From positions 1,915,411 through 1,979,410 of the forward strand of contig NC_085090.1 of the NCBI RefSeq assembly GCF_963422355.1: a DNA stretch of 64,000 nt. The letters run 5' to 3'. Under the pieces are notes generated by a model that was not told where the DNA came from, did no database searches, and saw nothing but the letters and a program-made list of their open reading frames with translations. Made by a program: the position numbers and the translations under genes. Below, piece after piece: positions 36,461-47,310 of the stretch; within the stretch, counting starts at the first letter, position 1, and every line of letters begins with the position of its first letter. This stretch comes from Corticium candelabrum (taxonomy: Eukaryota; Porifera; Homoscleromorpha; Homosclerophorida; Plakinidae).

Positions 36461-36912
36461 GGATACCTCCTAGAAACATGCAGAGCACAAGTACGTACAA
36501 GTAAGGAAGTACAAGTACAAGTACAAGTACATGGTAAGATCAAAGGAACCTCACCAGACCATTCCTCTCCTGGAATTTTGACGGCAGGGTTAAGGTCTGG
36601 CTAAACGAGACTACGTACTCAGTACCTGGGTTCAGAAGTCTGTCTGTCTGTCTGTCTGTCTGTCTGAGAGCTACTGATCTCTTCCAGTTCCAGGGTTCTG
36701 TGACACCAACCAATGCCCTGACATTGTTGCCTCCAATCAGTGTCATAAACAAGTTATTGTATTTGCGGTTATTTTAAGGAATGCAATTGTGCTGAAGCTC
36801 ACACCAGGAAAGTACAGTAGAGCACAAACTTTACAGCCTCGTCTTATTATATAATGTTGGCTGGTGGACAACGATTCACACACTGCAGGTTGGATCTGTG
36901 GTTTGCTGGACA

Positions 36913-37505
36913 TTGAAAGTTTACAATCCATCAAAAGATTACAAGAGAATTGTACTAAGGATGGGGGCATTCCACATTTGTATTACGTACTTAGCCGTCA
37001 TAGGTAAAAGGTACGATGACGCCGGTCTTAGAGATACCATCATTGAATCTGGGTTGGTTGGTTCAAGCGCCGAAAATGGTAAAAATTGATAACACGGCTG
37101 TTCTGTAGATTATCCTACTATTAAGAAATTGTTTAATCTGTATGTAGGTGTAATATCGGGAAAGCACTACAACCGTGCTATGCGTGTCCACAAAGTCTTA
37201 TACGAAGAAGCATTTCAACGCTTAAGCTGGCAAGCGTTTGAAGACTCTACTAGCCTACCACATCGACAGGCCCTTTTAGAGCTGCGTCCGTCACTGCAAG
37301 AGTTACGACCGAGTCCCTCAAAGACCAATTATGCAGAAATGATGTCTTCAAAACAGTTTCAATGTACACAATCTGCGTATATGAAGTTCACCGATTCTGA
37401 TCGCGGACAGACGGCAGCGTTTTGGATGTCGTACTGCTATATGATTGAACTACTGCTGCAGTTTGTTCGTTCCACTCGGATTGGAGACTGGTCTCTCCAC
37501 TTGCA
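36913..37505 (+). pseudogene. Fragment of a multi-copy TE-associated protein of unknown function
   Basis: Reads SKDYKRIVLRMGAFHICITY, LAVIGKRYDDAGLRDTIIES, then (after a probable intron 37077-37146) ISGKHYNRAMRVHKVLYEEA, and later SYCYMIELLLQFVRSTRIGD, WSLHLQCL. From memory, the GxFHxxxxFLAxIGKRxxDAGLRD ... GKxYNRxxRxHK pattern is a family with very many copies in cnidarian and sponge genomes. The usual next part is missing; the frame runs straight into hAT sequence at about 37505. Function unknown. Confidence 0.55.
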
Positions 37506-39054
37506 ATGCCTTCACGAGATCTTTATGGGGTTCATCAATGTTACTGGCAAAACCAGAGGCCAAGATTTGGCTTCGGTCATCATGGACGCCATTAAAAGGT
37601 GGGGTTTGGACATGCAACAGTGCAGAGGACAAACATATGATGGAGCTTCCAATATGTCTGGCCATATCAACCGCACTGCAGCTATTATTCAGAGAGACTA
37701 CCCTTTGGCAACATATGTTCATTGCACCAGTCACTGGTAAGAAGTTAACTATTGTTGTCTTTTAATCCAACCACAATCACGCTGTCGCTCCCTTTAGTGC
37801 AGACATGTGAAATCAAAGTATTTTCGGTTTCTTTTACAGATTAAATCTTTCTTTGAGTCAGTGCTCAAAGCAACAGTTGGTGAGAAACATGGTAGACAGC
37901 GCTGAAAAGATAGTCCTGTTTTAAAACTATTCTCCAAAGAGGAACAAGAATTTGCAGGAATGGGTACAATGTGTGTTCCCAGAGTCTCGAAGGACCAACT
38001 TGTTGGACACCTGTCAAACAAGATTTATAGAAAGACACGACGCATTGGAATTGTTCTGCGAACTTTACCCTGCTATTGAGCAGTCCCTTTGCGAAATGGC
38101 GAATGACAAGTCGTTTAACAGAGACACTAATGTCCAGTCCCAAGGTCTTCATGCGGTCATTACAAAATTTCAGTTCATTGTTACTTTACTGACAGTGAAG
38201 AACTGCACGGGATACACCAAGGCGCTCAGTAGTAGTCTTCAAGAAAGGGCACAAGACGTCAGGGCAAACAGGAGTGTAGACGACGTAAGAACAGCGTTAG
38301 AAAAGGTACTGTCTAGAGTGAGTGGAGACTTTTCGAGCTGGTACAAGAAGGCAAGTGAAATTGCAGCAGCGGTGAAAGTGGATCCTTCTCTACCAAGAGT
38401 GTGCAATCGGCAAAGAAACAGAGACAACGTTCCCGCCGAAACTCCGGAAGAGTACTACAGACGATCGTTGGGGATACCCTATTTAGAAGAGCTTGTGGCT
38501 CAGCTGCAAGCTAGGTTTTCTTCACTAGGTAAGATCTGTGCTGAAGGACTTCACTTGATCCCGCCTATCATTTGCCAAGATCGTGAACCAGAACTGCGGC
38601 TTCAGGATAAGATTCAACGGTTTGTGCGTACCTACCCAGTTGATCTTGCAAGCCCATTGGGTTTCAACGTTGAACTCGCTCTTTGGGAGAAAAAATGGAG
38701 ACGACTACCTACCAATCATCCGTCCACTGTCCAAGACACATTGAAAGTATGCATTGAACAGGATTATCCCAACGTTTATGCACTCTTGAAGGTTCTACGT
38801 ACCATTGGCGTTACCTCATGTGAAGCAGAGAGGGCAAACAGTGAGCTGACATACCTCAAGACGTACCTAAGGGCTACTATGACACAGAGCCGCATGAACG
38901 GTTAGCTCTGATGTATGTTCATTACGGATTAGACATCGATCTAGATGTTGTAGATATATGTGCTACACGACACCCTAGAAGACTAAAATTGGCAAACATT
39001 GTCGACTCTGATGAAGTGTAGACTAGTTTATGTTTGTTTGTTTGTTTGTTTGTT

Positions 39055-39119
<65 letters not shown>

Positions 39120-39289
39120 TTGTGTGAGCATTGAAGAATTGTTCTTTTGCGCCATCGTTTGACGAAATATGTAAACTTAGATGACCTACAGTACAAGTCC
39201 AGTGACTGCGTTCGGAGTCCCGGTTTCCTTAAATTGATGTCAAAATTGGGTCACCCCAAACTCTTTCCTGCATCCGCCCCTGCTGACAG
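37506..39289 (+). pseudogene. hAT transposase 3' half plus right TIR
   Basis: GQTYDGASNMSGHINRTAAI and VHCTSH open the block. After a stop and an intron-like break it continues NLLDTCQTRFIERHDALELF, RNRDNVPAETPEEYYRRSLG, and the dimerisation segment VTSCEAERANSELTYLKTYL. It ends with a stop after MTQSRMNG, and the same frame continues as LALMYVHYGLDIDLDVVDIC. The right terminus GCATCCGCCCCTG lies at 39277-39289. The 5' half (TTF finger, first catalytic Asp) and the left TIR are missing. Confidence 0.8.
39029..39117. repeat. (TTTG)n and (GT)n microsatellite
   Basis: Eight TTTG-type units run into about 28 GT units, inside the 3' end of the hAT remnant. Confidence 0.93.
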
Positions 39290-39419
39290 TCGATAAAGTA
39301 GGAAGAGAAAATGCTGTACGCGGAGAGAGAAGACGAGGCGCAATGCGAAAGGAATGCTTACAACTAGACAAGCTCAATGTCCAGAGACAACTTGAGGCCT
39401 TGCAGCGCTCGCTAAACGA

Positions 39420-40483
39420 CCTACAAGTACAAACGTCCAACGTTGAAGAGCTGCTTTCAGATGTCGAAGCTGCAAGGAAGCACAGGTTAACATATTGCCA
39501 CCAGCAATCTACAACCCGTTACATCGAAAACCGAAACTGACTCCATCAGATGCGCGTATTTTACCATATGGGCGATGGAGGTATTACCAGTTGATGAGCA
39601 ATGTATGTCACGTAACGACGGCCAACGATTTTGTTAGATAAAATTTCTGGTGGTCCCTCTCGAAGAGGAGCCACAACTGGGGTTGGGGGTTGTAGGCACT
39701 TCGGCAACACGTTGTCACCAGTCCAGGTGAGTACACAAACGTCAACATTGCTAGAGGCAGTATTGGAAGGTGTGGGAATCATTGACCCCAAAGTGGATAA
39801 GGATGTCATATACGATACACCCTCGAGAAGACGCACGACCGTATGCAGTAGCTACCCTCGTCGGGTTTCGTTACCATATCACGACGAAGTGAAAGACGAA
39901 TTAGAAAGAATGCGCTCAGTACAGGCAATTCGACAACACCTGGTCTGAAATCGTCTTGTCATGAGGTTTCGACTAATGTAATTATCAACTCGGTAGCTTC
40001 ACGTTTTGGAGATATCCGGGGTTCTTTCACCGCGTAGCGCACGTAGTAGAACGTGCACCACTAACTATCAGTCCGAACTCAGATGACTCAACACGCGGGT
40101 GTAAATAGATGAACCGGCTAAGAATTAACTGCATGGATGCGCGATACACAGAAGGATGCAGTGAAGGAGTGGTTTCGCAACAGCAGTTAACATGCAGTAC
40201 AGAATGGTAATAAGAAGTGCATTTATTACTACTGACACGTGGTATGTTAGTTGTGAGTATACTACTACAGTCTGCTATTACTACAAGAGGTTTTGTCGTT
40301 GTTTTTAATTAATTATTACCCCTTCTCTGTATACAAGCAGTCAGTACAAGTTGTTACAAAATAATGTCGGATACGGACTCTGAACGACTCGAGGGGAGTG
40401 AACTCAAAGTGGCTTGTCCTGTGTCTCTTGCTTCAAGCTCAGAGATGGTTAGTCTTGGCTGGAATTATTATCTCTGTCATACT
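39420..40483 (+). repeat. Interspersed repeat, copy 1 (matches 50298-51403)
   Basis: About 1.06 kb, similar throughout to 50298-51403. Shared parts include a frame VQTSNVEELLSDVEAARKHR, the string CCACAACTGGGGTTGGGGGT, and the 3' part MSDTDSERLEGSELKVACPV. Copy 1 is interrupted at 40484 by a hAT-like terminus. It looks like the 5' region and first exon of a TE-encoded gene. Confidence 0.8.
40364..40480 (+). pseudogene. First exon of a TE-associated unknown protein, copy 1
   Basis: MSDTDSERLEGSELKVACPV is followed by SLASSSEMVSLGWNYYLCHT, then broken by the sequence CAGGGGCGGCGGAGCC. The paralogue at 51281 continues further, so the break point is the edge of an insertion. Confidence 0.5.
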
Positions 40484-40545
40484 CAGGGGCGGCGGAGCCG
40501 GGGGGGCTGGGGGGCTAGAGCCCCCCCAACTTTATCAACTTTATG
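40484..40545 (+). mobile_element. Isolated hAT-like left terminus
   Basis: CAGGGGCGGCGGAGCCGGGG then GGCTGGGGGGCTAGAGCCCCCCC. The CAGGGGCGG start and G-rich palindromic body are typical of hAT MITEs. Comparison with 51403 shows that the flanking sequence is cut exactly here. No matching right end was found. Confidence 0.55.
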
Positions 40546-41224
40546 CTGTAGAATAACTGTTTGCTGGTACATATGTATATCATGCATTTGCTTTTGTATA
40601 CGTGGAGCCTTTGGGCCGTTACGCGCTGTTCTGAATAGAACAATAGTTGCTGAGAGGCGTTGCGTTGAGAAACCTCAAAGACTCTAAGATTTCAACTCGC
40701 AACTGCGACGATGGAACGGTGTGACACGTCGGTATGCCATTAATACAGGCTATACCAATGTGTGCGTCTATTAGTCTAGCACGGTACCAACTATTTAGTA
40801 AGAAATCGCCAAAAGCTGAACAACTGCCACCTACCATGTATGCATTAAACCATGCAGCACACACGTCGATCCAACTATCATGGCGTAGATTTACCGCCTA
40901 ATTAATAAACGGAGCAGTGTGAGTACAACTACGTATAAAACAACATTAGCTAAATCAAGAAAAAACGCTGTAAACCCAAGTTGCGTTCTTCTCAAGACGG
41001 TCTTGTGTCCAAGGCTTCAGTTACGCAAATTGTTATGCTCTAGTGCAGGTGTCGCACACTTCCAACGCTGCCAACACTCAAAATATTTATGTACTACAAC
41101 ATCTCTTTACATCCGTAATAGGTATATGACAGCAGAGTTGAATCTCTAACTGCTATGCCTCCTCCCAAAACGAAATGAGTTGCGTCGATTTAATGACATG
41201 TAACGTACTTGGCTAAATTCCTAC

Positions 41225-41630
41225 CGAACTTGTCAGAAGTGACCGGACTGTTACGCGAGTTACTCAAGGAAAGCTCTGCTTGGGGTCAGAAACCCGAGCA
41301 ACAAAAACATTTGGAAAGTTGAAACAGCTGTTGGCTAGTTCGCCGGTGTTAGCCTATTACTTACTGTCCAGAACACAGAACCATAGTATCTGGGCATGCG
41401 TCGTCCTACTGCATGGGGCAGTGTTATTACAGGTACAATAGGATGAATGGTGAGCACCCATTGCATACGTTTCACGTGCCCTTACTAACGCAGAAAAACG
41501 CTATGCATCACAGTGGAAAAAGAAGCACTGGCGAATACATGGGGATGTGAACGATTCGCGAAGTATTTGCTAGGAAGACCAGAGCCATTCACGGTGGAGA
41601 CGGATCACAAGCCGTTACATTAACAATCCT
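41225..41630 (+). pseudogene. Ty3/gypsy reverse transcriptase-RNase H fragment
   Basis: Reads LSEVTGLLRELLKESSAWGQ, a shifted frame KLKQLLASSPVLAYY, and further frames APIAYVSRALTNAEKRYA and FTVETDHKPL. This is the end of the RT thumb and the RNase H start of gypsy pol (AxRxLTxAExRY ... ExDHKPL). Several frameshifts. It continues, after an unrelated block, at 42345. Confidence 0.75.
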
Positions 41631-41639
41631 ATACTTTAA

Positions 41640-42050
41640 TACGCCAACCCACGCTTCCGTCTCTCTGGATGTCTGTAACGCGCCTATCGACACGACGCCT
41701 CTCTTGGATCGTCGCGAAACGCAGCGGCCCGGTCGAGTTCGGCCGTTGGAGACGAACGGTCGAGTCGGATTTCGCCCGGATTGCCTCCGACGGCCAGAAA
41801 CGAGACTTTGGCGGCCTGAAATGAGATGGGCCGGAGTTCTGTAATTGCCATAACGGGTAGAGAGTGCAAGATGCGTTCGCTGCAGTCGGAGTAAGCCGGC
41901 TCACCGGGCCGATTCTGCGTGCGTCGTACGTCTTTTTCGCGTCTTCTTGCCATCCTCTGGTCTAGATTAGAGTGCAAGATGCGCACGGTGCAGCAGAGGT
42001 TTCAAGCCGGCTCATCGAGCCGCGTGTTCGTGCGTGTGCAAACGCGCAAA
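41640..42050. other. GC-rich block inserted within the gypsy fragment
   Basis: Markedly more GC-rich than its surroundings. It splits the RNase H region in two. It contains a diverged direct repeat of about 75 bp (AGAGTGCAAGATGCG ... AAGCCGGCTCA ... GCCG) at about 41858-41935 and 41966-42045. No convincing protein on either strand; the minus frames are probably composition artefacts. Confidence 0.5.
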
Positions 42051-42344
42051 GATAGATTGCAACCGTCCACATAAACATTATAAACCGACTATGTTTACGT
42101 TTTATCTCCTTGATGGAATGTTTGGTTATATAACAATATACAGTACGCAGCCATTCGGACTTTCAGTTTATGAAATTTCCATCACACGTGTACACGGCGC
42201 AGCTTCTTCTAGACAAAATACACAGAATAAGAAAATTGCTCATTGCTAGTTGTTTGTGTATACTGGTGTACAAATGGGGTATACGCCATTAAATAATACT
42301 AGTTCTCAATATACAAGATTTAAGCTAATGTCCTCCTAGGCTAT

Positions 42345-42540
42345 AGTATACAAAGGTAAAGTGCGCCTCGCCCGATACTACTACAGCGCGGATTACGTCC
42401 CAGGGAAAGATCTCAGTGGCGAATCCAGTGTCCAGACCACCATTAGAAGAAGGAAACGATTTGAGCCTGTAGATTCTCATTTTATGCCTAATTTGTTGCC
42501 AGATCTAGTGGCAGTGAAGACGTTTAGATTTTAATTGGAT
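42345..42540 (+). pseudogene. Ty3/gypsy pol fragment, end of RNase H
   Basis: KVRLARYYYSADYVPGKDLS matches the LMRFDFxxxxVPGKxL end of gypsy RNase H. It resumes pol where the 41225-41630 fragment stopped. Confidence 0.6.
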
Positions 42541-42614
42541 TACTGATGTTGCTGTGGCACGAGGGTTCATTTTCCACCTTTTTTATTTTACTTTGTAGGC
42601 TTCTCTTTCATAAT

Positions 42615-43053
42615 TTATTGCGTATAATTATAATTTACAGTATATACTGCACACAACCCATCAGTTATCACACACACACGCACACACGCACACAAACCCA
42701 ATCCACCTCCAATCTGACCAAGCTTATCATTAATAGCAACCAGACGTTCTTTCTCCACTTCAGATTCAAAGTCTACACAAACAAAAAATTCGGTAGCCAC
42801 CGAAGCTGCAAAACCAAAGCCGGTCATGTCAATTATTCTCTGAGAATCAAGTACCTGAGATGAAGTGCGATTACACTTCAATTTTCCAATGTATTGATAC
42901 GTACCAGCAGTATTGGCATGTGTAGATTATGCAGCTTGGATCACAAATCCCAAACTCTAGGTCAGGCAATTCCCCCGTATTTGCAAGCAATTCCAGAATA
43001 TGTACCACAATATTTACCTGTAGACAATAAATACACAACAGAATATGACACAT
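42615..43053 (-). other. Unidentified minus-strand open segments
   Basis: Two open segments with splice-like borders: VNIVVHILELLANTGELPDL and EFGICDPSCIIYTCQYCW (about 42905-43020, between CTGTAG-type and CTG/GTACGT signals), and MTGFGFAASVATEFFVCVDF with ESEVEKERLVAINDKLGQ (about 42690-42860). I could not find a phase that joins them, nor recognise a family. They may be exons of a decayed gene. Confidence 0.25.
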
Positions 43054-43204
43054 TTCCGGTTTACTTGTACTAATTTTAGAAAGTCTTCTTGTTTTCCTAG
43101 TTAATAAGAAACGCGCGCAAAAGTTTTCTCAAACATCTGAAAAGCAATCACAAAAGCCATTCCATAGTCTGCGCATCCGCTTAGAGACCTTTTCCATCGT
43201 CAAA

Positions 43205-44153
43205 ATGAGTCGTGAAAGGCAACTCCGCGATACTCTGCTATTACACCGCTCTGGTACCAAGAAGCCATCCAAGATCTGTCAAGAGATAGAACTGTTTCTC
43301 GCTCTACAGTGTACCATCAAGACATTAGACACTGGAGAAGGAATCGAACGCAGAACTTCCGGTGGAAGACCAAGAAAACTAGCAGAAAAATAGCGAACAT
43401 CACTAATGAACATGACACAACATGGAACAACAAAAGTCAGCAAACAAACTTGCCCATCAGATGGCAGCGCAGGAAGGAGTTGTCGTCAGTTCTGCCACCA
43501 TCAGAAGAGAACTTCATGACGCAGGCTATCGGTACACTTTACCTAGAAACATTCCGCTGCTAACTGAAGCGAAAGAAAGAGAAGTGTAGACTGGTGCTCT
43601 GACCGTGCAGCTGATGCCTGGAACAAAACAATCTTCACAGATGAGACCACTTTTCAGCTGTACCGCAATACCGTCCATGTCTGGGTTCCAGCAGCTGTTG
43701 AACCAGTCAATCCGCTTCCTTGTCAAGGCCCCAAAAATCCACACCTGAAGTGGGATAAGCTCGCGCGAAACAACTGTTTTGAAAACGTTCAAGACAAACA
43801 TGACAACCGCCATTGTTATCGACATTCTGGAAGAGTGTCTTCTTGAATCGGCTGATACACTTTACCCAGACGGATGGCGTCTTCAGCTTGACAATGCTCC
43901 TACGCATACAGCTCGTCAAACTCAGCGGTGGCTGCAAGACAACGGCGTCACGGTTCTCGATTGGCCCGCTAACTCAGTAGATCTTGCGCCAATAGAAACC
44001 TCTGGGCGGTCATTAAGAGGCGTGTTGAGCTTCGTAGGCCTCAAAACGTCTACGAACTTAAGACGCAATTCAGGCGGAGTGGCAGTTGCTCACGCTTGTG
44101 ATCTGTCGCCATACGTCGAACGCATGTCTAGCCGAATATGCGCCTTTGTGTAG
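43205..44153 (+). pseudogene. Tc1/mariner transposase, decayed
   Basis: Starts MSRERQLRDTLLLHRSGTKK, then RRTSGGRPRKLAEK (GRPR hinge), frames FTDETTFQLYRNTVHVW (first catalytic acid), RLQLDNAPTHTARQTQRWLQ and VLDWPANSVDLAPIE (second Asp and third acid). At least three frameshifts or stops (near 43393, 43570 and 43750). The C-terminus has drifted into another frame. A typical DDE/D transposase of the Tc1 group. TIRs not located. Confidence 0.8.
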
Positions 44154-44241
44154 ATAGCGGGGGAAATACTATCAAAAAATAAAAGGATAACACAAGCTAC
44201 TGATGCGCACTTGTGTGTTTCCAAAAGTATAGCGAACCTAC

Positions 44242-44351
44242 TGTAATGTAGTGTATGGTCACGTGATACTTCAGTGATGTATTTAGCCTGCAGCGCTATA
44301 ATAATAGCTCATTCTTGATACCCCCCACTTGCGCGTGCCAAAGACATTACA
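44242..44351 (+). repeat. 5' LTR
   Basis: TGTAATGTAGTGTATGGTC ... GACATTACA, 110 bp. TTGGTGACAAGATGG, the probable primer-binding region, follows directly. Confidence 0.93.
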
Positions 44352-44362
44352 TTGGTGACAAG

Positions 44363-45037
44363 ATGGACAATTGTGTACCTACAGCCTTTGAAGGTTATGA
44401 TGACTTGCTGGTATTTCTGGATCGCGTTACTGTCTGGTCACAGTTGAAGGGTTTTTCTGGAGAAAAGAGGGCTCTCGCCCTAGCATCACGCTTGGAAGGG
44501 GCTGCATTTGATAACTACCGACGCCTGTCGGTGGACGACAAAACAAGTTTTGACGCAATCGTCAGTTCGCTAAAACGTGAGTTTCTACGTGGCGGAGCAG
44601 ATCGCATGCAGGCAGTTACTGACCTACGACGACGGAAATGGGCTGTTACTGCAGAATCTGTTGGTGCGTTTGGTCATGATGTTCAACGACTTGTTCGTTT
44701 ATCTTACCCTAGTTTTGACGTGGATTCGGTAACTACAGTGGCTCGAGACGCGTTTTTGGAAGGGTTGCCGCATGAGTTCCAAGTTCAGCTTCGTTTGAGT
44801 GGAGATACAGCTTTAAAATCAGTGGCAGAATTAAGTGAAGTACATCGTTTACAGATAGCAGGTATCGGTGAGAGAAAACAAAGCGGGACGATGCCGGCAC
44901 TTTCACGTGATTTCAGTCAATCGTCTGGTTCCAGTCATTTGTCAACTGGCGAAAATACACGACGTCATAATTGCCGATCATTAACATTTGACAGGTCGGC
45001 GGATGCCGATGGCGTTGGTCATGTCAGAATCCATTAG
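44363..45037 (+). CDS. Gag-like protein of the gypsy element
   Basis: The ATG at 44363, 11 bases after the LTR, starts MDNCVPTAFEGYDDLLVFLD. Next come RVTVWSQLKGFSGEKRALAL, LKREFLRGGADRMQAVTDLR and ARDAFLEGLPHEFQVQLRLS, the capsid-like region typical of gypsy Gag in aquatic invertebrates. About 224 residues. No CCHC zinc knuckle is reached, because the frame runs into the inverted segment at 45025 and stops at 45037. The natural C-terminus is therefore lost. Confidence 0.75.
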   Translation: MDNCVPTAFEGYDDLLVFLDRVTVWSQLKGFSGEKRALALASRLEGAAFDNYRRLSVDDKTSFDAIVSSLKREFLRGGADRMQAVTDLRRRKWAVTAESVGAFGHDVQRLVRLSYPSFDVDSVTTVARDAFLEGLPHEFQVQLRLSGDTALKSVAELSEVHRLQIAGIGERKQSGTMPALSRDFSQSSGSSHLSTGENTRRHNCRSLTFDRSADADGVGHVRIH

Positions 45038-45102
45038 GTAATCTCCGTATCGCTATGGGCGACGTCGATTGCGGACGGGACGTTGGATTCGAACTGCATC
45101 AT
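45025..45102 (-). repeat. Inverted copy of the pol 3' end inside the gypsy element
   Basis: 78 bp matching the complement of 46516-46593 (core string GACGTCGATTGCGGACGGGA) with very few mismatches. It sits exactly between Gag and the integrase zinc finger, where protease-RT-RNase H should be. Confidence 0.92.
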
Positions 45103-45269
45103 TGCAACGACCTATTGAGGAAGAATATTTCTGCTTCCGCTGCAAGCTTGTCTTCGGACATGCAGCACTTGTTTAAAGAAGAATTACACATTTCTTCAAC
45201 TGATATTCTGTATAGAACAAATCCTGGAGTTGGATCACAAATTGTGGTACACCATCAAAGTTAATTCCA

Positions 45270-45989
45270 GAGGTTCTTAGACTGGCGCACGATGAACATT
45301 TGGCAGGTCATCAGGGTTCTAAGAAAACTTTGCTTCGGGTTTTGAGTCGTTTTTGATGGCCAACCGTTCGTAAAGATGGAGAAAACTACACGCAATCTTG
45401 CACTGTTTGTGCTGAAAGAATGCCTGTCAACATTAAAGCTCGAGCTCCCCTGTTGGAAAGACCGTCATCAGCAAAACCATTTGAGGTTATTGAAATGGAC
45501 ATCAAAGGTCCTCTACCGAAAACCGACGGCGGATATCAATACATTTTTGTTATACAAGATGCCTTCTCGCGGTATGCAGAAATGTGTGCCATACGGAGAC
45601 AAACAGCCGATGAAGTTTGTGAGAAACTACAAGAATGGATTGGAAGGTATGGTATTCCAACACATTTTCATTCAGATAATGGTCCTTGTTTTGTAAGTCA
45701 TGTCTTTAAAGAATTTTGCAAACAATACGGTATTCGACATTCGCTTTCAACAGTTACACCTTATCATCCACAGGCTAATGGATCTGTTGAACGTCTTAAC
45801 CGCTCTCTGGGTGAATCTTTGTCTAAGATGGTTGCGTCACATCAACGAGATTGGTATGACCATCTCTTTGCGGCACAATTTGCTCACAATACAGCATACC
45901 ACGAAACCATGGGGGATACACCTTATAGAATCGTTCAAAGATTCCCCAAGAACTATGTTACACGTAGCAGCGGATCTGGTATATTCTGA
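45270..45989 (+). pseudogene. Gypsy integrase, N-terminal and catalytic regions
   Basis: Frames give VLRLAHDEHLAGHQGSKKTL and CTVCAERMP (HHCC zinc finger; a stop at 45355 lies within this part). The catalytic core then follows in one open frame: FEVIEMDIKGPLPKTDGG, IFVIQDAFSRYAEMC, HFHSDNGPCFVSHVFKEF and HPQANGSVERLNRSLGESL, with the three DDE residues present. It shifts frame near 45940. Integrase inserts the cDNA copy into the host chromosome. Confidence 0.88.
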
Positions 45990-46109
45990 GTCGAGAGATG
46001 AACATCAACTACCTACCGTGTATGCTGACCAAGAACAGGAGAAAGTTGCAGAAATGTACGCTAATGTCGAAAGTAGATCCAAGCAGATGAAGGAAGCTAG
46101 ACAACAACA

Positions 46110-46622
46110 ATATCAAAAAAAGTTCAAAATTTTCGTAAGTATAAGATCGGTGACCTGGTATGGATAACAGCAACGTCTCGACGGGTGAAGAAGTCTCGAT
46201 CACTGTCTCCCTTTGTCAGATGTCGTCTATTTGCTGCAAAGATGTCGCGGAAAGAAAGTTATTCTGTTCATCACGATCGGATGAAACCATACAAGTCAAG
46301 GCCCGCACATCTCACATCGAATAAACGATCGGAAGTGATATGTCAACCGATTGATAATCTCCAACACGATAAGACGGATCCTGGACGGGATAAAGGGTCC
46401 AAGGAATGGGAATGTTGTTCAGGAGACGTTGACCAACCGGAGAATGGCAGCAATGACGATATGGACCAACTGGAGAATGATAACGAAGACAGTATGGGTG
46501 AAGACCACAATGGTGATGATGCAGTTCGAATCCAACGTCCCGTCCGCAATCGACGTCGCCCACAGCGATACGGAGATTACCTAATGGATTCTGGCATTGA
46601 TTCTAGTATGGACTCTGATTAA
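46110..46622 (+). CDS. Gypsy integrase C-terminal tail
   Basis: IGDLVWITATSRRVKKSRSL continues to SVHHDRMKPYKSRP, the SH3-like and GPY/F-type end of integrase. An acidic Asn/Asp-rich segment and IQRPVRNRRRPQRYGDY then end with a stop at 46622. Continuous with the catalytic frame only through a frameshift. Confidence 0.65.
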   Translation: MSKKVQNFRKYKIGDLVWITATSRRVKKSRSLSPFVRCRLFAAKMSRKESYSVHHDRMKPYKSRPAHLTSNKRSEVICQPIDNLQHDKTDPGRDKGSKEWECCSGDVDQPENGSNDDMDQLENDNEDSMGEDHNGDDAVRIQRPVRNRRRPQRYGDYLMDSGIDSSMDSD

Positions 46623-46684
46623 GTCTATTCGCTAATTAAGCTAATTAGAGAAGAGTATTGTACACACTTTTTAGAGGGGAGTGA

Positions 46685-46794
46685 TGTCATGTAGTGTATG
46701 GTCACGTGATATTTCAGTGATGTATTTAGCCTGCAGCGCTATAATAATAGCTCATTCTTGATACCCCCCACTTGCGCGTGCCAAAGTCATTACA
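46685..46794 (+). repeat. 3' LTR
   Basis: TGTCATGTAGTGTATGGTC ... GTCATTACA, 110 bp, three substitutions from the 5' LTR. Confidence 0.93.
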
Positions 46795-47103
46795 CTACGA
46801 GCATACACAGTAGTTCTCTTCTATCTAGAAAACGAACTAACGCGAAACGGATGCGCTTCTCCTCACACTACCCATGGCTACGCCTCCAAGAGTAAATGTG
46901 TCAATAGTTTGGCGCGGGCTGTAGCTTTCACTCAGTCACAGTCAAGCTGGTCAGGCTACAAACCACGTATGTAGTAAATCCCTCCCACTGGCAGTTGCAC
47001 AAATGGATTTAGCCACTAGCACCTGTGGCAAAGACGTTGAGGTAACTAAAAGCTGCCATCAGCTCATTCAAGCACGTCACCACTCTAATCGATGTTCTTG
47101 CAC

Positions 47104-47310
47104 AGGTAACTACCACGGAAAATGATTTTGAATGTTCTCCTATAACATATCCAGACTCAGACAGAGAGATACTTCCAAACGAAACACCACCACGTCACAA
47201 TTTGAAAGATCCGGGCAAAGACATTAAAGTACTGTACTTCTTAATCAAACACCAGTAAATCACAACTTAGCTATATGTACATAGTTATTACAAGTAATGT
47301 ACTCATGCAC
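47104..47310 (+). repeat. Interspersed repeat (matches 59517-59715)
   Basis: About 200 bp sharing GTTCTCCTATAACATATCCA, GATACTTCCAAACGAAACAC and ACATAGTTATTACAAGTAAT with the second copy. Non-coding. Both copies end at the same point, just before the LINE fragment here. Confidence 0.85.

Larger units (their letters stand above)
44242..46794 (+). mobile_element. Ty3/gypsy LTR retrotransposon, internally rearranged (2.55 kb)
   Basis: Two 110-bp LTRs (44242-44351 and 46685-46794) start TGT and end ACA, differ at 3 positions, and are flanked by CTAC on both sides (44238-44241 and 46795-46798). Gag and integrase are present. Protease, reverse transcriptase and RNase H are missing and replaced by a 78-bp inverted copy of the 3' coding end. 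A purine-rich tract (AGAGGGGAGTGA) precedes the right LTR. Confidence 0.92.

Noticed and set aside
46312..46563. Minus-strand frames in the gypsy element, one repeating MGDVDCGRDVGFELHH of 45055
   Set aside because: Produced by the inverted 78-bp segment; not an independent gene.
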